Assembly (NCBI GenBank): GCA_036503065.1
Contig: DASXXM010000433.1
Location: forward strand, 1-15,538
Length of the DNA stretch: 15,538 nucleotides
Direction: 5' to 3'
DNA from: DATEPR01 sp036503065
GTDB taxonomy: Bacteria > Actinomycetota > Actinomycetes > Mycobacteriales > Pseudonocardiaceae
In this document: positions 7,229 to 14,409 of the stretch, one piece after another
Layout: each line of letters opens with the position of its first letter
Position numbering within the stretch: the first letter of the stretch is position 1
Program-made: the position numbers and the translations under genes
The notes under the pieces: model-generated
The model's input: only the letters and a program-made list of their open reading frames with translations
Told to the model about the DNA's origin: nothing
Database searches by the model: none

Positions 7229-7840
7229 TTACGAATGGAAGAACTGCAGGTTGCTCCACTGGACCGTGACCGGCCCGTTTCCGGTGGATGTCGCGTAGGC
7301 GCCGATCTTGTCGTAGAAGCCGCCGCTGGGACTGCTGGTGGTGAACTTCAGTGAGCCGTTGATGAAGACCTGCAGCGTGCTGCCGACGGTCTGCACCGTG
7401 TCGACGGTGACGGAGGTGCCCACCGTGGCGCCGGTGGCGATGGTGGCACCGCCTTCCACCGAGTACAGCCGGCCGCCGTTCTCCGCGGCGAGCAGGAAGA
7501 ACGGGCCCTGCGGATCATGGAACGTCTGCTTCAGGCTGATCCGGGAACCACCCATGCTGGTGATCTTGAACGTGCCCTCGAACTTGTGCGAGCCGCCGGT
7601 GTAGGTGGCGTAGCGCCGCTCGGCACGCTGGAAGCCGCTGCCGTGGCCGGGCGTGCTGCAGGTCAGCTGGAACGTGAGGCCGCTGACGTGGCCACAGCCC
7701 TGCTGCTGCACGGTGAACGATGGCGAATAAGGAATCCAGGTGACGCTCGGCCGCGTCTGGGCCGATGCCGGCTGGGTCACTGTGAACAGCAGGCCGCAGA
7801 TGACCGCGCACAGCGCGGCCACGCGAAGTTTCGTCGACAA
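7229..7840 (-). CDS. Secreted beta-jelly-roll protein, possibly polysaccharide lyase-like
   Basis: This is a 203-residue exported protein. The TTG start at 7840 is supported by a GGAGG ribosome site seven bases upstream. A Sec signal peptide covers residues 1-27 (ending PASAQ). The mature chain has one cysteine pair (C49, C61) and a dense beta pattern. Three spots resemble the conserved strands of alginate-lyase-type jelly rolls (families PL7 and relatives): QRAERRY at 71-77 (compare R-S-E-x-R), LKQTFHD at 103-109 (compare Q-I/V-H), and FYDKIGAYATS at 175-185 (compare YFKAGxYxQ). The match is partial, so I would call it a carbohydrate-active or carbohydrate-binding fold without fixing a reaction. 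It is probably the first gene of a pair with the FN3 lipoprotein downstream. Confidence 0.75.
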   Translation of the reverse strand: MSTKLRVAALCAVICGLLFTVTQPASAQTRPSVTWIPYSPSFTVQQQGCGHVSGLTFQLTCSTPGHGSGFQRAERRYATYTGGSHKFEGTFKITSMGGSRISLKQTFHDPQGPFFLLAAENGGRLYSVEGGATIATGATVGTSVTVDTVQTVGSTLQVFINGSLKFTTSSPSGGFYDKIGAYATSTGNGPVTVQWSNLQFFHS

Positions 7841-7932
7841 ACTCCTACCTCCCTAGACAGTCCTTTGCGAACCATCCGGCGGAATGGCGGGTGCTCCACC
7901 GAACGACTTTGTACGGCGTGTCGGTGCGGGTT

Positions 7933-7948
7933 GTTCATATTCGTGAAC
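7933..7948. promoter_or_regulatory. Operator-like inverted repeat upstream of the jelly-roll gene
   Basis: GTTCA (7933-7937) and TGAAC (7944-7948) are inverted copies with a six-base spacer, about 95 bases upstream of the TTG start at 7840. Nearby on the minus strand are a possible -35 TTGACC (7986-7981) and -10 TATACG (7961-7956), but with a 19-base spacer, which is long. The dyad would lie just downstream of that promoter, consistent with repression. All of this is tentative. Confidence 0.3.
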
Positions 7949-8010
7949 CACGCCACGTATACGAACCATGTTCAGACAGTGGTCAACGTACGTGCGTTGT
8001 GTCACATATG

Positions 8011-8976
8011 TCAACCCTGGGTGGTCGGCAGACCGAGCCCGCGCCGCAGTGCGGCCAGCTCGTCGGCGAGCATCCGTCGGGTGATCGCCGCACTCTCGAC
8101 CATCGCCGACCCGTGGAAGGTGCCGGGGTAGTGGTGCAGCTCGGTGAGCACGCCTGCCTGCATCAGGCGCTGAGCGTAGGTGATGCCTTCGTCGCGCAGC
8201 GGGTCGAACTGGCAGACGGTGACGTAGGCGGGCGGCAGTCCGGACAGGTCCGCCGCGCGGGCCGGTGCGGCGTAGGGCGAGACGTCGGTGCCGCCCGGTT
8301 CGGTGCCCAGATAGCTGGTCCAGCTGAAGACCGCGCTCGGTCGATTCCACAGTGGAGTGTCGTGGTAGGCCAGCATCGACGGTGTGTCCAGCCGGTCGTC
8401 CAACTCCGGGATGTCCAGGCACTGGAAGCAGAGCGCGGGCCCGCCCCGGTCGCGGGCCAGCAGGGTCACCCCGGCGGCGAGGCCACCACCGGCACTGCCA
8501 CCCGAGATGCCGAGTCGTGCCGGGTCGATGCCCAGTTCGACGGCTTTGGCGGCGACCCAGGTCAGCGCGGCGTAGCAGTCCTCAACCGGTGCCGGGAACG
8601 GGTGTTCCGGCGCCAGCCGGTAGTCCACCGAGACGATCACGATGCCCAGTTCGTCGACGATCCGCTGCAGCAGCGCGTCGAACATCTCGAGATTGCCGAT
8701 GACGAACCCGCCGCCGTGGAGGTAGAGCAGGCCGGGCACGACGCCCTGCCGGCCCACCGGGGAGTAGACGCGGACCGGCACGTCCGGCGCGCCGGACGTG
8801 CCGGGCACCGTGGTGTCGCGGACCTCGATCGGGTTCGTCGGTTCGTACGCCGGCACAAGGTCGCGCAGCTGCCCCATCGCGGCGCGCGCCTCGGTCATCG
8901 AGTCGAAGTCGGTCAGGGCGAACTGCGGCATCATGTCCAGCCAGGGCAGCAGTTCCGGATCGATCGCGTAGCTCAT
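8011..8976 (-). CDS. Alpha/beta hydrolase, hormone-sensitive-lipase (family IV) type esterase
   Basis: This 321-residue protein starts at ATG 8976; longer upstream reading is spurious. It carries the marks of family IV esterases: oxyanion motif LHGGGFVIG (86-94), VDYRLAPEHPFPAP (117-130), nucleophile elbow GISGGSAGGG with S161, acid D258 (QFDPLRDEG) and histidine H288 (GTFHGS). The elbow reads GGSAGG rather than the more common GDSAGG, a known variation. Such enzymes are cytoplasmic and hydrolyse short-chain or bulky carboxylic esters; the natural substrate cannot be inferred. No signal peptide is present. No ribosome site precedes the ATG, so translation may be leaderless. The gene is divergent from a PucR-type regulator 103 bases away, a layout often meaning local control. 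Confidence 0.92.
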   Translation of the reverse strand: MSYAIDPELLPWLDMMPQFALTDFDSMTEARAAMGQLRDLVPAYEPTNPIEVRDTTVPGTSGAPDVPVRVYSPVGRQGVVPGLLYLHGGGFVIGNLEMFDALLQRIVDELGIVIVSVDYRLAPEHPFPAPVEDCYAALTWVAAKAVELGIDPARLGISGGSAGGGLAAGVTLLARDRGGPALCFQCLDIPELDDRLDTPSMLAYHDTPLWNRPSAVFSWTSYLGTEPGGTDVSPYAAPARAADLSGLPPAYVTVCQFDPLRDEGITYAQRLMQAGVLTELHHYPGTFHGSAMVESAAITRRMLADELAALRRGLGLPTTQG

Positions 8977-9065
8977 GGTCCGATCATCGGCCTGGTGCGG
9001 CGCGGTCGCCACCGCCACGCGTCGGGCGTCCGCCGCGGCAACCCCGCCAACCGGCGGTGTGTGCG

Positions 9066-9071
9066 TATCGT
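9066..9071 (+). promoter_or_regulatory. Putative -10 element of the PucR-type regulator gene
   Basis: TATCGT lies eight bases before the GTG at 9080, which lacks a ribosome site, so the transcript may start within a base or two of the start codon. No good -35 is visible. A small hairpin CCGCC/GGCGG (9044-9057, four-base loop) sits just upstream and could be an operator half of the divergent region. Confidence 0.4.
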
Positions 9072-9079
9072 TGGCTGCT

Positions 9080-10099
9080 GTGAAAGGCCTGTTGTTGCGG
9101 CTGTCCGGACTCGACGCCGACGCCGCGAACGCGGTGCGGGTGATCGGGTTCTTCGACCGCCTGATCACCGGGCGGGTCGGGCTGGAAACCCTGGTGCGCA
9201 GCACCGCCCAGCTTGCCGAGTGCCCGGTCGGCGTGAGCGCGCCCGGCCGGGGCCTGACACTGCGGGCGGAGCCGGGCGCGGACACCGTCGTGTCCGGCCG
9301 CGTGCCAGGACACGCGGCCAGCAGGGAACTCGAGGACGCGACGGTGGTCTGGGTGGCCCGCGAGGGCACCCCGTCGCCGTTGGACGACATGCTGCTCGAA
9401 CGCTTCGCCATCGCCACGGCCGTCCTGCTGGACCACGCGAGCGTGCCGTTGCCGGCACTCGGCGATCCTGCGCTGGTCGAACTGGTCCTGTCCGACGGCG
9501 TCGGCACCGCGGAGCGATCGCGGGCGCTGCACCTGCTCGGCCTCGACCCCATGGGCGGCCTGCGGGTGGTCGCGGGGTTCGGCGTCGACGCGATCGAGGG
9601 CCGGGCCGCGGGGCTGGGACCGGCGCGGGCGCTGCTCGTCATCGGCGCGGTCCCCGACGTGCCGCCCGGCGGCCGGCTGGGCATTGGTCCTCGGGTCCCG
9701 GCGATCGAGGCGGCACGGTCGTGGCAGGCCGCCCGCACCGCACTGCGGTTCGCCGCCGACAGCGAGCCGATCGTGTGGTGGGAGCGGCTCGGCAGCCTCG
9801 CCGTGCTCGCCGACCGGCTCGACCACGCCGACCTCGCCGAGCTCCCGGACGTGCGCGCACTGGACCGACTCGCCGCGGACCCGCACGGCGACGACACCGT
9901 CGCGGTACTCGACGCCATCTGCGCGACCGGCTCCGCACGCAAGGCAGCCGCCGCGCTGCACCGGCACCACAGCACCATGCCGGCACGGCTCGCACACGCC
10001 GAATCCGTACTCGGCTTCGCACTCGGCACACCGGCCGACCGATTCCGGCTGCACCTCGCCCTGCTACTACGCAGACTGCGCGACAACATCGACGACTGA
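9080..10099 (+). CDS. PucR-type helix-turn-helix transcriptional regulator
   Basis: From the GTG at 9080 the product has 339 residues. The C-terminal part (about 275-335) matches the PucR-type helix-turn-helix: LDAICATGSARKAAAALHRH, then HSTMPARLAHAESVLGF, ending in the helix RFRLHLALLLRRLRD. The N-terminal 270 residues are a mixed alpha/beta sensory region without a recognised ligand domain; the stretch GGLRVVAGFGVDAIEG (159-174) followed by PARALLVIGA (181-190) resembles the degenerate cyclase-like core seen in CdaR/PucR proteins. The frame is open upstream to 8975, but that would overlap the esterase start, and 9080 follows a -10 element. The regulator is divergent from the esterase, its most likely target by position. 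Its 3' end converges on the AfsR-like gene with only four bases between stops. Confidence 0.82.
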   Translation: MKGLLLRLSGLDADAANAVRVIGFFDRLITGRVGLETLVRSTAQLAECPVGVSAPGRGLTLRAEPGADTVVSGRVPGHAASRELEDATVVWVAREGTPSPLDDMLLERFAIATAVLLDHASVPLPALGDPALVELVLSDGVGTAERSRALHLLGLDPMGGLRVVAGFGVDAIEGRAAGLGPARALLVIGAVPDVPPGGRLGIGPRVPAIEAARSWQAARTALRFAADSEPIVWWERLGSLAVLADRLDHADLAELPDVRALDRLAADPHGDDTVAVLDAICATGSARKAAAALHRHHSTMPARLAHAESVLGFALGTPADRFRLHLALLLRRLRDNIDD

Positions 10100-10103
10100 A
10101 CCC

Positions 10104-13100
10104 TTACCGCGCAAGGCGGGCATCATTGTCCAGTGTGGACAGCATGGCGCGGATCTCGATCGCTTCGGGAACGCCGAGGGCGTGGTAGTGGGAATGCGCC
10201 TGGCGCAGCAGCGCGACGGCCCGGGTCGGGTCGGCGCTGCGCAGTAGGCATCGTGCCTGCCCGGCCAGGGCGTGTGCCTGGTGGATGGCGGTGCCGATGT
10301 CCCGCGCGATCGTCAGTGCGCGGCTGAAATAGGCGTGCGGATCGCCGGCTTCCGGATAGTCCAGGGCGAGCTCGCCCAGGTTGTTGAGGGTCTCGGCCTG
10401 GCCGTCGGGGTCGCCCACCGCGGTGAACAGGTTCAGTGCGCGGGTCTGGCTGTCGGTCGCCGCCGCGTGGTCGCCCCGGAACCGTTGCACGCGGCCGAGG
10501 TTGATGAGTGCGTTGGCCTGCCCCAACCGATCACCCAGTGCGGTGAACAGGTCCAGGGCGTGCGTGTGGTTGTCGGTCGCTGCCGTGTGGTCGCCGCGCT
10601 TGTGCTGAGCGTGGCCGAGGTCGTTGAGCGCGTTGGCCTGTCCCAACCGGGAACCCAGTGCGGCATACAGGTTCAGTGCGCGGGTCTGGTCGTCGGCCGC
10701 GGCCGCGTAGTCGCCCCGCTGGTGCCGCACGCGGCCGAGGCTGGTGAGTGCGTTCGCCTGCCCCAGCCGGGAACCCAGCTCGGTCAACAGGTCCAGCGCG
10801 CGCGTCAGGTTGTCGGTCGCGGCCGCGTACTCGCCGCGCTGGTGCTGGATACGGCCGAGATTGGTGCGGGCGTTGGCCTGCCCCGACCTGGAACCCAACT
10901 CGGTGAACAAGTCCAGTGCCCGGGTGTGGCTGGTGGTCGCGGCCGTGTAGTCGCCCTGCTGGTGTTGTACGCGGCCGAGGTCGCTGAGTGCGTTGGCCTG
11001 TCCCAGACGGTCGCCTACGGCGGTGAACAGGTTCAGTGCGCGGGTCAGGCTGTCGGTTGCCGCGGTGTACTGACACCGCAGGTGTTGGATGTGGCCGAGG
11101 TCGTTGAGCGCGTTGGCCTGGCCCAGCCGGGAACCCAGCTCGGTGAACAGGTCCAGGGCCTTGGTCACGCTGTCGGTCGCCGCCGGGAAGTCGCCCCGCA
11201 GGTCCTGTACGCGGCCGAGGTTGGTGAGCGCGTTGGCCTGTCCCAGTCGGTCGCCCACGGCGGTGAACAGGTTCAGTGCGCGGGTCAGGCTGTCGGTTGC
11301 CGCGGCGTACTCGCCGCGCAGGCACTGCACGTCGCCGAGGTCGTTGAGGGCGTTGGCCTGACCGGCTTTGTCACGGGCGGCGGTGAGCGCGGTCCGGTGG
11401 ATGTCCATGGCCTGTTCGGTGTAGCCGGACAGGCGCAGGAACGGGTGCAGGCCCGTGGCGATCCGGCCGGCCCGCTGTTCGTCGGAGCCTGCGGCTGCGT
11501 GGTGGACGCAGGCGGTGAGGGTCGGCAGTTCAGCGGCCAGCCACTCACGTGCGGCGGCGAGGTTGTTCAGGCGGGGCGCCAGCATCGGCGCGGTCGGGGG
11601 CGGCGGCGACGTGTAGAAGGTGGGTAGGTGGGTGTTCGCGGTCCGCACTGTGTGCTGGTAGTAGGTCAACACCCGATCCAGGGCGTCCCGGCGGTCAGCC
11701 ACGGTGAGGTCCGTGGCGAGGGTCTTGGCGTAGACGCGGAGCAGGTCGTGCAGGCGGTAGCGGCCGGGAGCGGTTTCCTCGACCAGATGATCGGCGTGCA
11801 GGCCCGCCAACCCATGCCGTGCCGCGGGCAATGCGCAGTCGGTGAGGGCGGCGGTGGCGAACGCGTCGATCTCGGGACCGGGATGCACGCCCAGCAACCG
11901 AAACAGGCGCTGCTGCTCGGCGGGACGGTGCTGGAAGGACATGTCGAACGCGGCCCGCACGGACCGGTCCCCGACCTCGAGGTGCGCCAGCCGGTCGTGC
12001 TCGACGGCAAGCAGGTCAGCCAGGTAAGCGGCGCTCCAACTGGGGTGACTGCGCAACTGGGCCCCGGCCAGCGTGATCGCCAGGGGCAGATACCCGCAGT
12101 AGTCGACAATGCGGGCCATCCCCGACTCCTCGTCGCTGCCGGGGTCGCGACCGGCCAGCCGCACCAGCAACACGATCGCCTGGTCCGGGGGCAGCACGGT
12201 CAGGGTCAGCGGTGTCACGCCGTCCAGCGCGGCCAGGCGGTGGCGGCTGGTGATCAGCACCAGATTGCCGGCCGTGCCGGGCAGCAGGGGCCGGACCTGG
12301 TCGTGGTCGGCGGCGTCGTCCAACACGAGCAGGACCTGCTTGCCGGCCATGCGGTCACGCCACAGCCGGGCCCGGTCGGCCTGCGTCGGTGGGATCAGTT
12401 TCGGGTCCACCCCGGCGGCGCGCAGCAGCGACTCCAGTGCCGCGCCGGGGGTGAGCGGGCGCTGGCCGGGGGTGTGCCCGTGCAGGTCGAGGAAGATGTT
12501 CCCGTCGGGAAACCGGTCCGCCAGCCGGTGCGCGGTGTGCACGCTGAACGCGGTCTTGCCAACCCCGGGCATGCCGTCCACGGTGTGGATCGCGATCGCC
12601 CGGACCCCGCCCGCACCGTCCGGGCCGGTCAGTGTGGTGAGGACCGTGTCGAGCAGGGTGTGGAGTTCCTTGTCGCGGCCGGTGAAGGTGGGGATGTCCG
12701 CGCGCATGCTGAACATCGCCGTCGCCACGCGGACTTCCTCGGCAGTGGGCTGCCGGCGGGTGGGGTTGGCGGTGATCTGGTCGATCTCGTCCAGCACCGC
12801 CACGGCGGGAGTGGCGTCGGCGGTCTGGCGCATCCGCCCGATCACGTGCCGCACCCAGGCGGGAATGGCGGCGTGCCGTCCGGACCCGGCCAGTGCCTGC
12901 GCGCCGAGCAACAGCAACCGGTCGGTCGGGGTGACCTCGTCCACCAACTCGGCCGTGATCCGGGCGACCTCGGCGTGCCGGCCCGCGGCCAGATGGTCGG
13001 TGAGCAGTTCGTCGTAGACGGCAAGGCGTTCGGCTTCCAGGGCGTGGCGGCGGTGGTCGGCCCAGTGGCCGCCGATATCGGCCAGGGCGGGGCCGCGCCA

Positions 13101-13490
13101 CAGCGCCAGCGCCTCCTGTAACGCCCGCGGGTCGTTGTCTCGTCGGGCGAGGGTGCTCAGGGCGGTGAACCGGTGGTAGTCCACCAGGGCCGGGTCGATG
13201 TCCAGCACACACGAACGTGCCGCACGGTCGTAGCGCAGCGCGCCTGCCTGGCCGCCTGCCTGTTTGATGCCGGCCCGGATTCTGCGCAGGTAGCTGCCGA
13301 CGGTGTCGATGGACTTGTCCGACTGCTCGGTCCCCGACCAGAGGTGATCCACCAGGGTGGTGACCGTGACCGGCGCCTGGGCGTGCAACGCGAGCACGGC
13401 CAGCACGCAGCGCTCGCCGGAACGGCGCGGGCGCAGGACACCGGTGTCGCTGTGGATTTCCACGTTGCCCAGCAACCGAATGTCCACCAC
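10104..13490 (-). CDS. AfsR/SARP-family regulator with BTAD, NB-ARC and TPR domains
   Basis: From GTG 13490 the product has 1128 residues. Order of domains: OmpR-like SARP DNA-binding domain (about 1-75, opening VDIRLLGNVEI), bacterial transcriptional activator domain (about 90-220), NB-ARC ATPase (about 265-510) with Walker A GMPGVGKT (306-313), kinase-2 VLLVLDD (386-392), sensor-like LITSRH and GLPL-type CGYLPLA (465-471), a winged-helix linker, then a TPR region ending near residue 1110. All nucleotide-binding motifs look intact. Known AfsR-like proteins activate secondary metabolism or development by binding direct repeats near -35. The start is uncertain: tandem GTGs at 13490/13487 fit the domain edge, but an ATG at 13568 is in frame; neither has a good ribosome site. 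The divergent secreted-protein gene, with direct repeats in between, is the obvious candidate target. No biosynthetic cluster is visible here. Confidence 0.93.
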   Translation of the reverse strand: MVDIRLLGNVEIHSDTGVLRPRRSGERCVLAVLALHAQAPVTVTTLVDHLWSGTEQSDKSIDTVGSYLRRIRAGIKQAGGQAGALRYDRAARSCVLDIDPALVDYHRFTALSTLARRDNDPRALQEALALWRGPALADIGGHWADHRRHALEAERLAVYDELLTDHLAAGRHAEVARITAELVDEVTPTDRLLLLGAQALAGSGRHAAIPAWVRHVIGRMRQTADATPAVAVLDEIDQITANPTRRQPTAEEVRVATAMFSMRADIPTFTGRDKELHTLLDTVLTTLTGPDGAGGVRAIAIHTVDGMPGVGKTAFSVHTAHRLADRFPDGNIFLDLHGHTPGQRPLTPGAALESLLRAAGVDPKLIPPTQADRARLWRDRMAGKQVLLVLDDAADHDQVRPLLPGTAGNLVLITSRHRLAALDGVTPLTLTVLPPDQAIVLLVRLAGRDPGSDEESGMARIVDYCGYLPLAITLAGAQLRSHPSWSAAYLADLLAVEHDRLAHLEVGDRSVRAAFDMSFQHRPAEQQRLFRLLGVHPGPEIDAFATAALTDCALPAARHGLAGLHADHLVEETAPGRYRLHDLLRVYAKTLATDLTVADRRDALDRVLTYYQHTVRTANTHLPTFYTSPPPPTAPMLAPRLNNLAAAREWLAAELPTLTACVHHAAAGSDEQRAGRIATGLHPFLRLSGYTEQAMDIHRTALTAARDKAGQANALNDLGDVQCLRGEYAAATDSLTRALNLFTAVGDRLGQANALTNLGRVQDLRGDFPAATDSVTKALDLFTELGSRLGQANALNDLGHIQHLRCQYTAATDSLTRALNLFTAVGDRLGQANALSDLGRVQHQQGDYTAATTSHTRALDLFTELGSRSGQANARTNLGRIQHQRGEYAAATDNLTRALDLLTELGSRLGQANALTSLGRVRHQRGDYAAAADDQTRALNLYAALGSRLGQANALNDLGHAQHKRGDHTAATDNHTHALDLFTALGDRLGQANALINLGRVQRFRGDHAAATDSQTRALNLFTAVGDPDGQAETLNNLGELALDYPEAGDPHAYFSRALTIARDIGTAIHQAHALAGQARCLLRSADPTRAVALLRQAHSHYHALGVPEAIEIRAMLSTLDNDARLAR
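10401..11360 (-). repeat. Eight-unit 120-bp tandem repeat encoding TPRs
   Basis: Within the AfsR-like gene, eight units of exactly 120 bases run without any insertion or deletion (unit edges at 11360, 11240, 11120 and so on to 10401), coding residues 711-1030. Each 40-residue unit follows GQANAL..LG..Q...G then Y.AATD..TRAL.LFT..G. A ninth unit (10281-10400, beginning QAETLNNLGE) and perhaps a tenth have diverged. Units 1 and 3 end in NLFTAVGDRLG, and units 2 and 4 in DLFTELGSR, pointing to duplication of a two-unit, 240-base block. Confidence 0.93.
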
Positions 13491-13599
13491 ACCCCCAGCG
13501 GGGCGGCCCGAACCTCGTCCGCCGCAGGGGAAGTGTTCCAGTTGTCCGCGCGGTGCGGAAGACGCCATTTCACCCAATCGGCGGCGTACCGCCGGTAGC

Positions 13600-13635
13600 G
13601 TGTCCCGTCCGGTGTCCCGCTTCGTGTCCTGTTCC
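13600..13635. promoter_or_regulatory. Three tandem 12-bp direct repeats between the AfsR-like gene and the secreted-protein gene
   Basis: GTGTCCCGTCCG (13600-13611), GTGTCCCGCTTC (13612-13623) and GTGTCCTGTTCC (13624-13635) are head-to-tail copies sharing GTGTCC at an exact 12-base period. They lie between divergent starts at 13490 and 13682. SARP regulators are known to bind tandem direct repeats, classically at 11-base spacing, near the -35 of their targets. The 12-base period differs slightly, so assignment to the adjacent regulator is inference. A possible -10 TATTCG (13665-13670) follows. Confidence 0.5.
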
Positions 13636-13681
13636 CTCTGCCACTCTCACCGCGACCTGGCTCCTATTCGAAGGAAGGCAA

Positions 13682-14359
13682 ATGCCGATGAGAGATTCCG
13701 TGCGGAAGCGGATTTCGGATAGCCCGCTGCGGTTGCTGGTCGGGCCGGTGTTGGCGGTCCTGGCCACGGCGGCACTGCTGCTCGGCGCGACCGCCACCCA
13801 GGCCGCCGCCGCCGGGCCAACGCCCGCCGCGGCGAGCGTTGGCCCGGCGGCCGCGCTCGCCCCGGGTCAACAGGACCTCGGTGGCATGACGCTACTCGAA
13901 TACTGCAACGCGATCGGCTGGCCGTCCGCGTTTCAGGATGGCAGCAGCCCGACCGGCTGGTGGTGCTCCGTGGGTGGCAGCGCAACGCCACGCGTGATAC
14001 TGAACCTGAACGCGGCCTGCCAGTGGCAGTTCGGCGACATCGTGCGCGCCGGCTTCACCGCGTTCAACGTCGGCGGGAACTGCAAGACCGTGGCCACATC
14101 GGCCAACCGGATCAGCGACCTCAATTCGATCGGCCAGTACTGCCAGGCGATCGGCTACGCCAAGGCCGTGGTGACCGGCCCCGCGGTGACCTCATGGTAC
14201 TGCGCCAACAGCGGCGGTACGCCATTGGCCAGAATCGATCTGCACGCGGCCTGCCGCTGGGTCAATCAAAGCAATCCGGCCCGCGGCGCGATCGTCGTCT
14301 CCTATTTCCCGAGTTACAACGCCCGCTTCGAAATCACCTGTGTCGCGTTGGTACATTAG
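13682..14359 (+). CDS. Secreted protein with duplicated four-cysteine domain, function unknown
   Basis: This 225-residue protein starts at ATG 13682 (a second ATG at 13688 is possible) behind a GAAGGAAGG ribosome site. A positively charged N-terminus and hydrophobic stretch (about 17-44, ending TQAAAA) form a signal peptide. An Ala/Pro linker follows to about residue 65. The rest is two related domains: C75, C95, C113, C134 and C154, C174, C191, C220. Both begin YC-x-AIG, have exactly 19 residues between the first two cysteines, an aromatic pair before the second (WWC, WYC), and AAC-x-W at the third. The even cysteine count suggests four disulfides. I do not recognise a named family. It is divergent from the AfsR-like regulator, which may control it, and ends at a strong hairpin terminator. 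Confidence 0.85.
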   Translation: MPMRDSVRKRISDSPLRLLVGPVLAVLATAALLLGATATQAAAAGPTPAAASVGPAAALAPGQQDLGGMTLLEYCNAIGWPSAFQDGSSPTGWWCSVGGSATPRVILNLNAACQWQFGDIVRAGFTAFNVGGNCKTVATSANRISDLNSIGQYCQAIGYAKAVVTGPAVTSWYCANSGGTPLARIDLHAACRWVNQSNPARGAIVVSYFPSYNARFEITCVALVH

Positions 14360-14369
14360 CCGACCGCGC

Positions 14370-14406
14370 ACCGTACCCTCCGCCAGTTACGGGTGGAGGG
14401 TACGGT
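14370..14406. terminator. Bidirectional hairpin terminator between convergent genes
   Basis: ACCGTACCCTCC (14370-14381) and GGAGGGTACGGT (14395-14406) form a perfect 12-bp stem with a 13-base loop. On the plus strand it is followed by CATTTAAT, a modest T-rich run. It begins 11 bases after the secreted-protein stop and ends four bases before the stop of the SDR gene on the other strand, so it can serve both. Confidence 0.85.
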
Positions 14407-14409
14407 CAT

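Noticed and set aside
7891..10188. A 765-codon plus-strand open frame
   Set aside because: It is a shadow of the esterase and of the PucR gene in another frame, with no recognisable domain.
10272..11627. A repetitive plus-strand frame and 120-base periodicity resembling a repeat array or CRISPR
   Set aside because: The period is the TPR unit of the AfsR-like protein on the minus strand. There are no short identical repeats with unique spacers.
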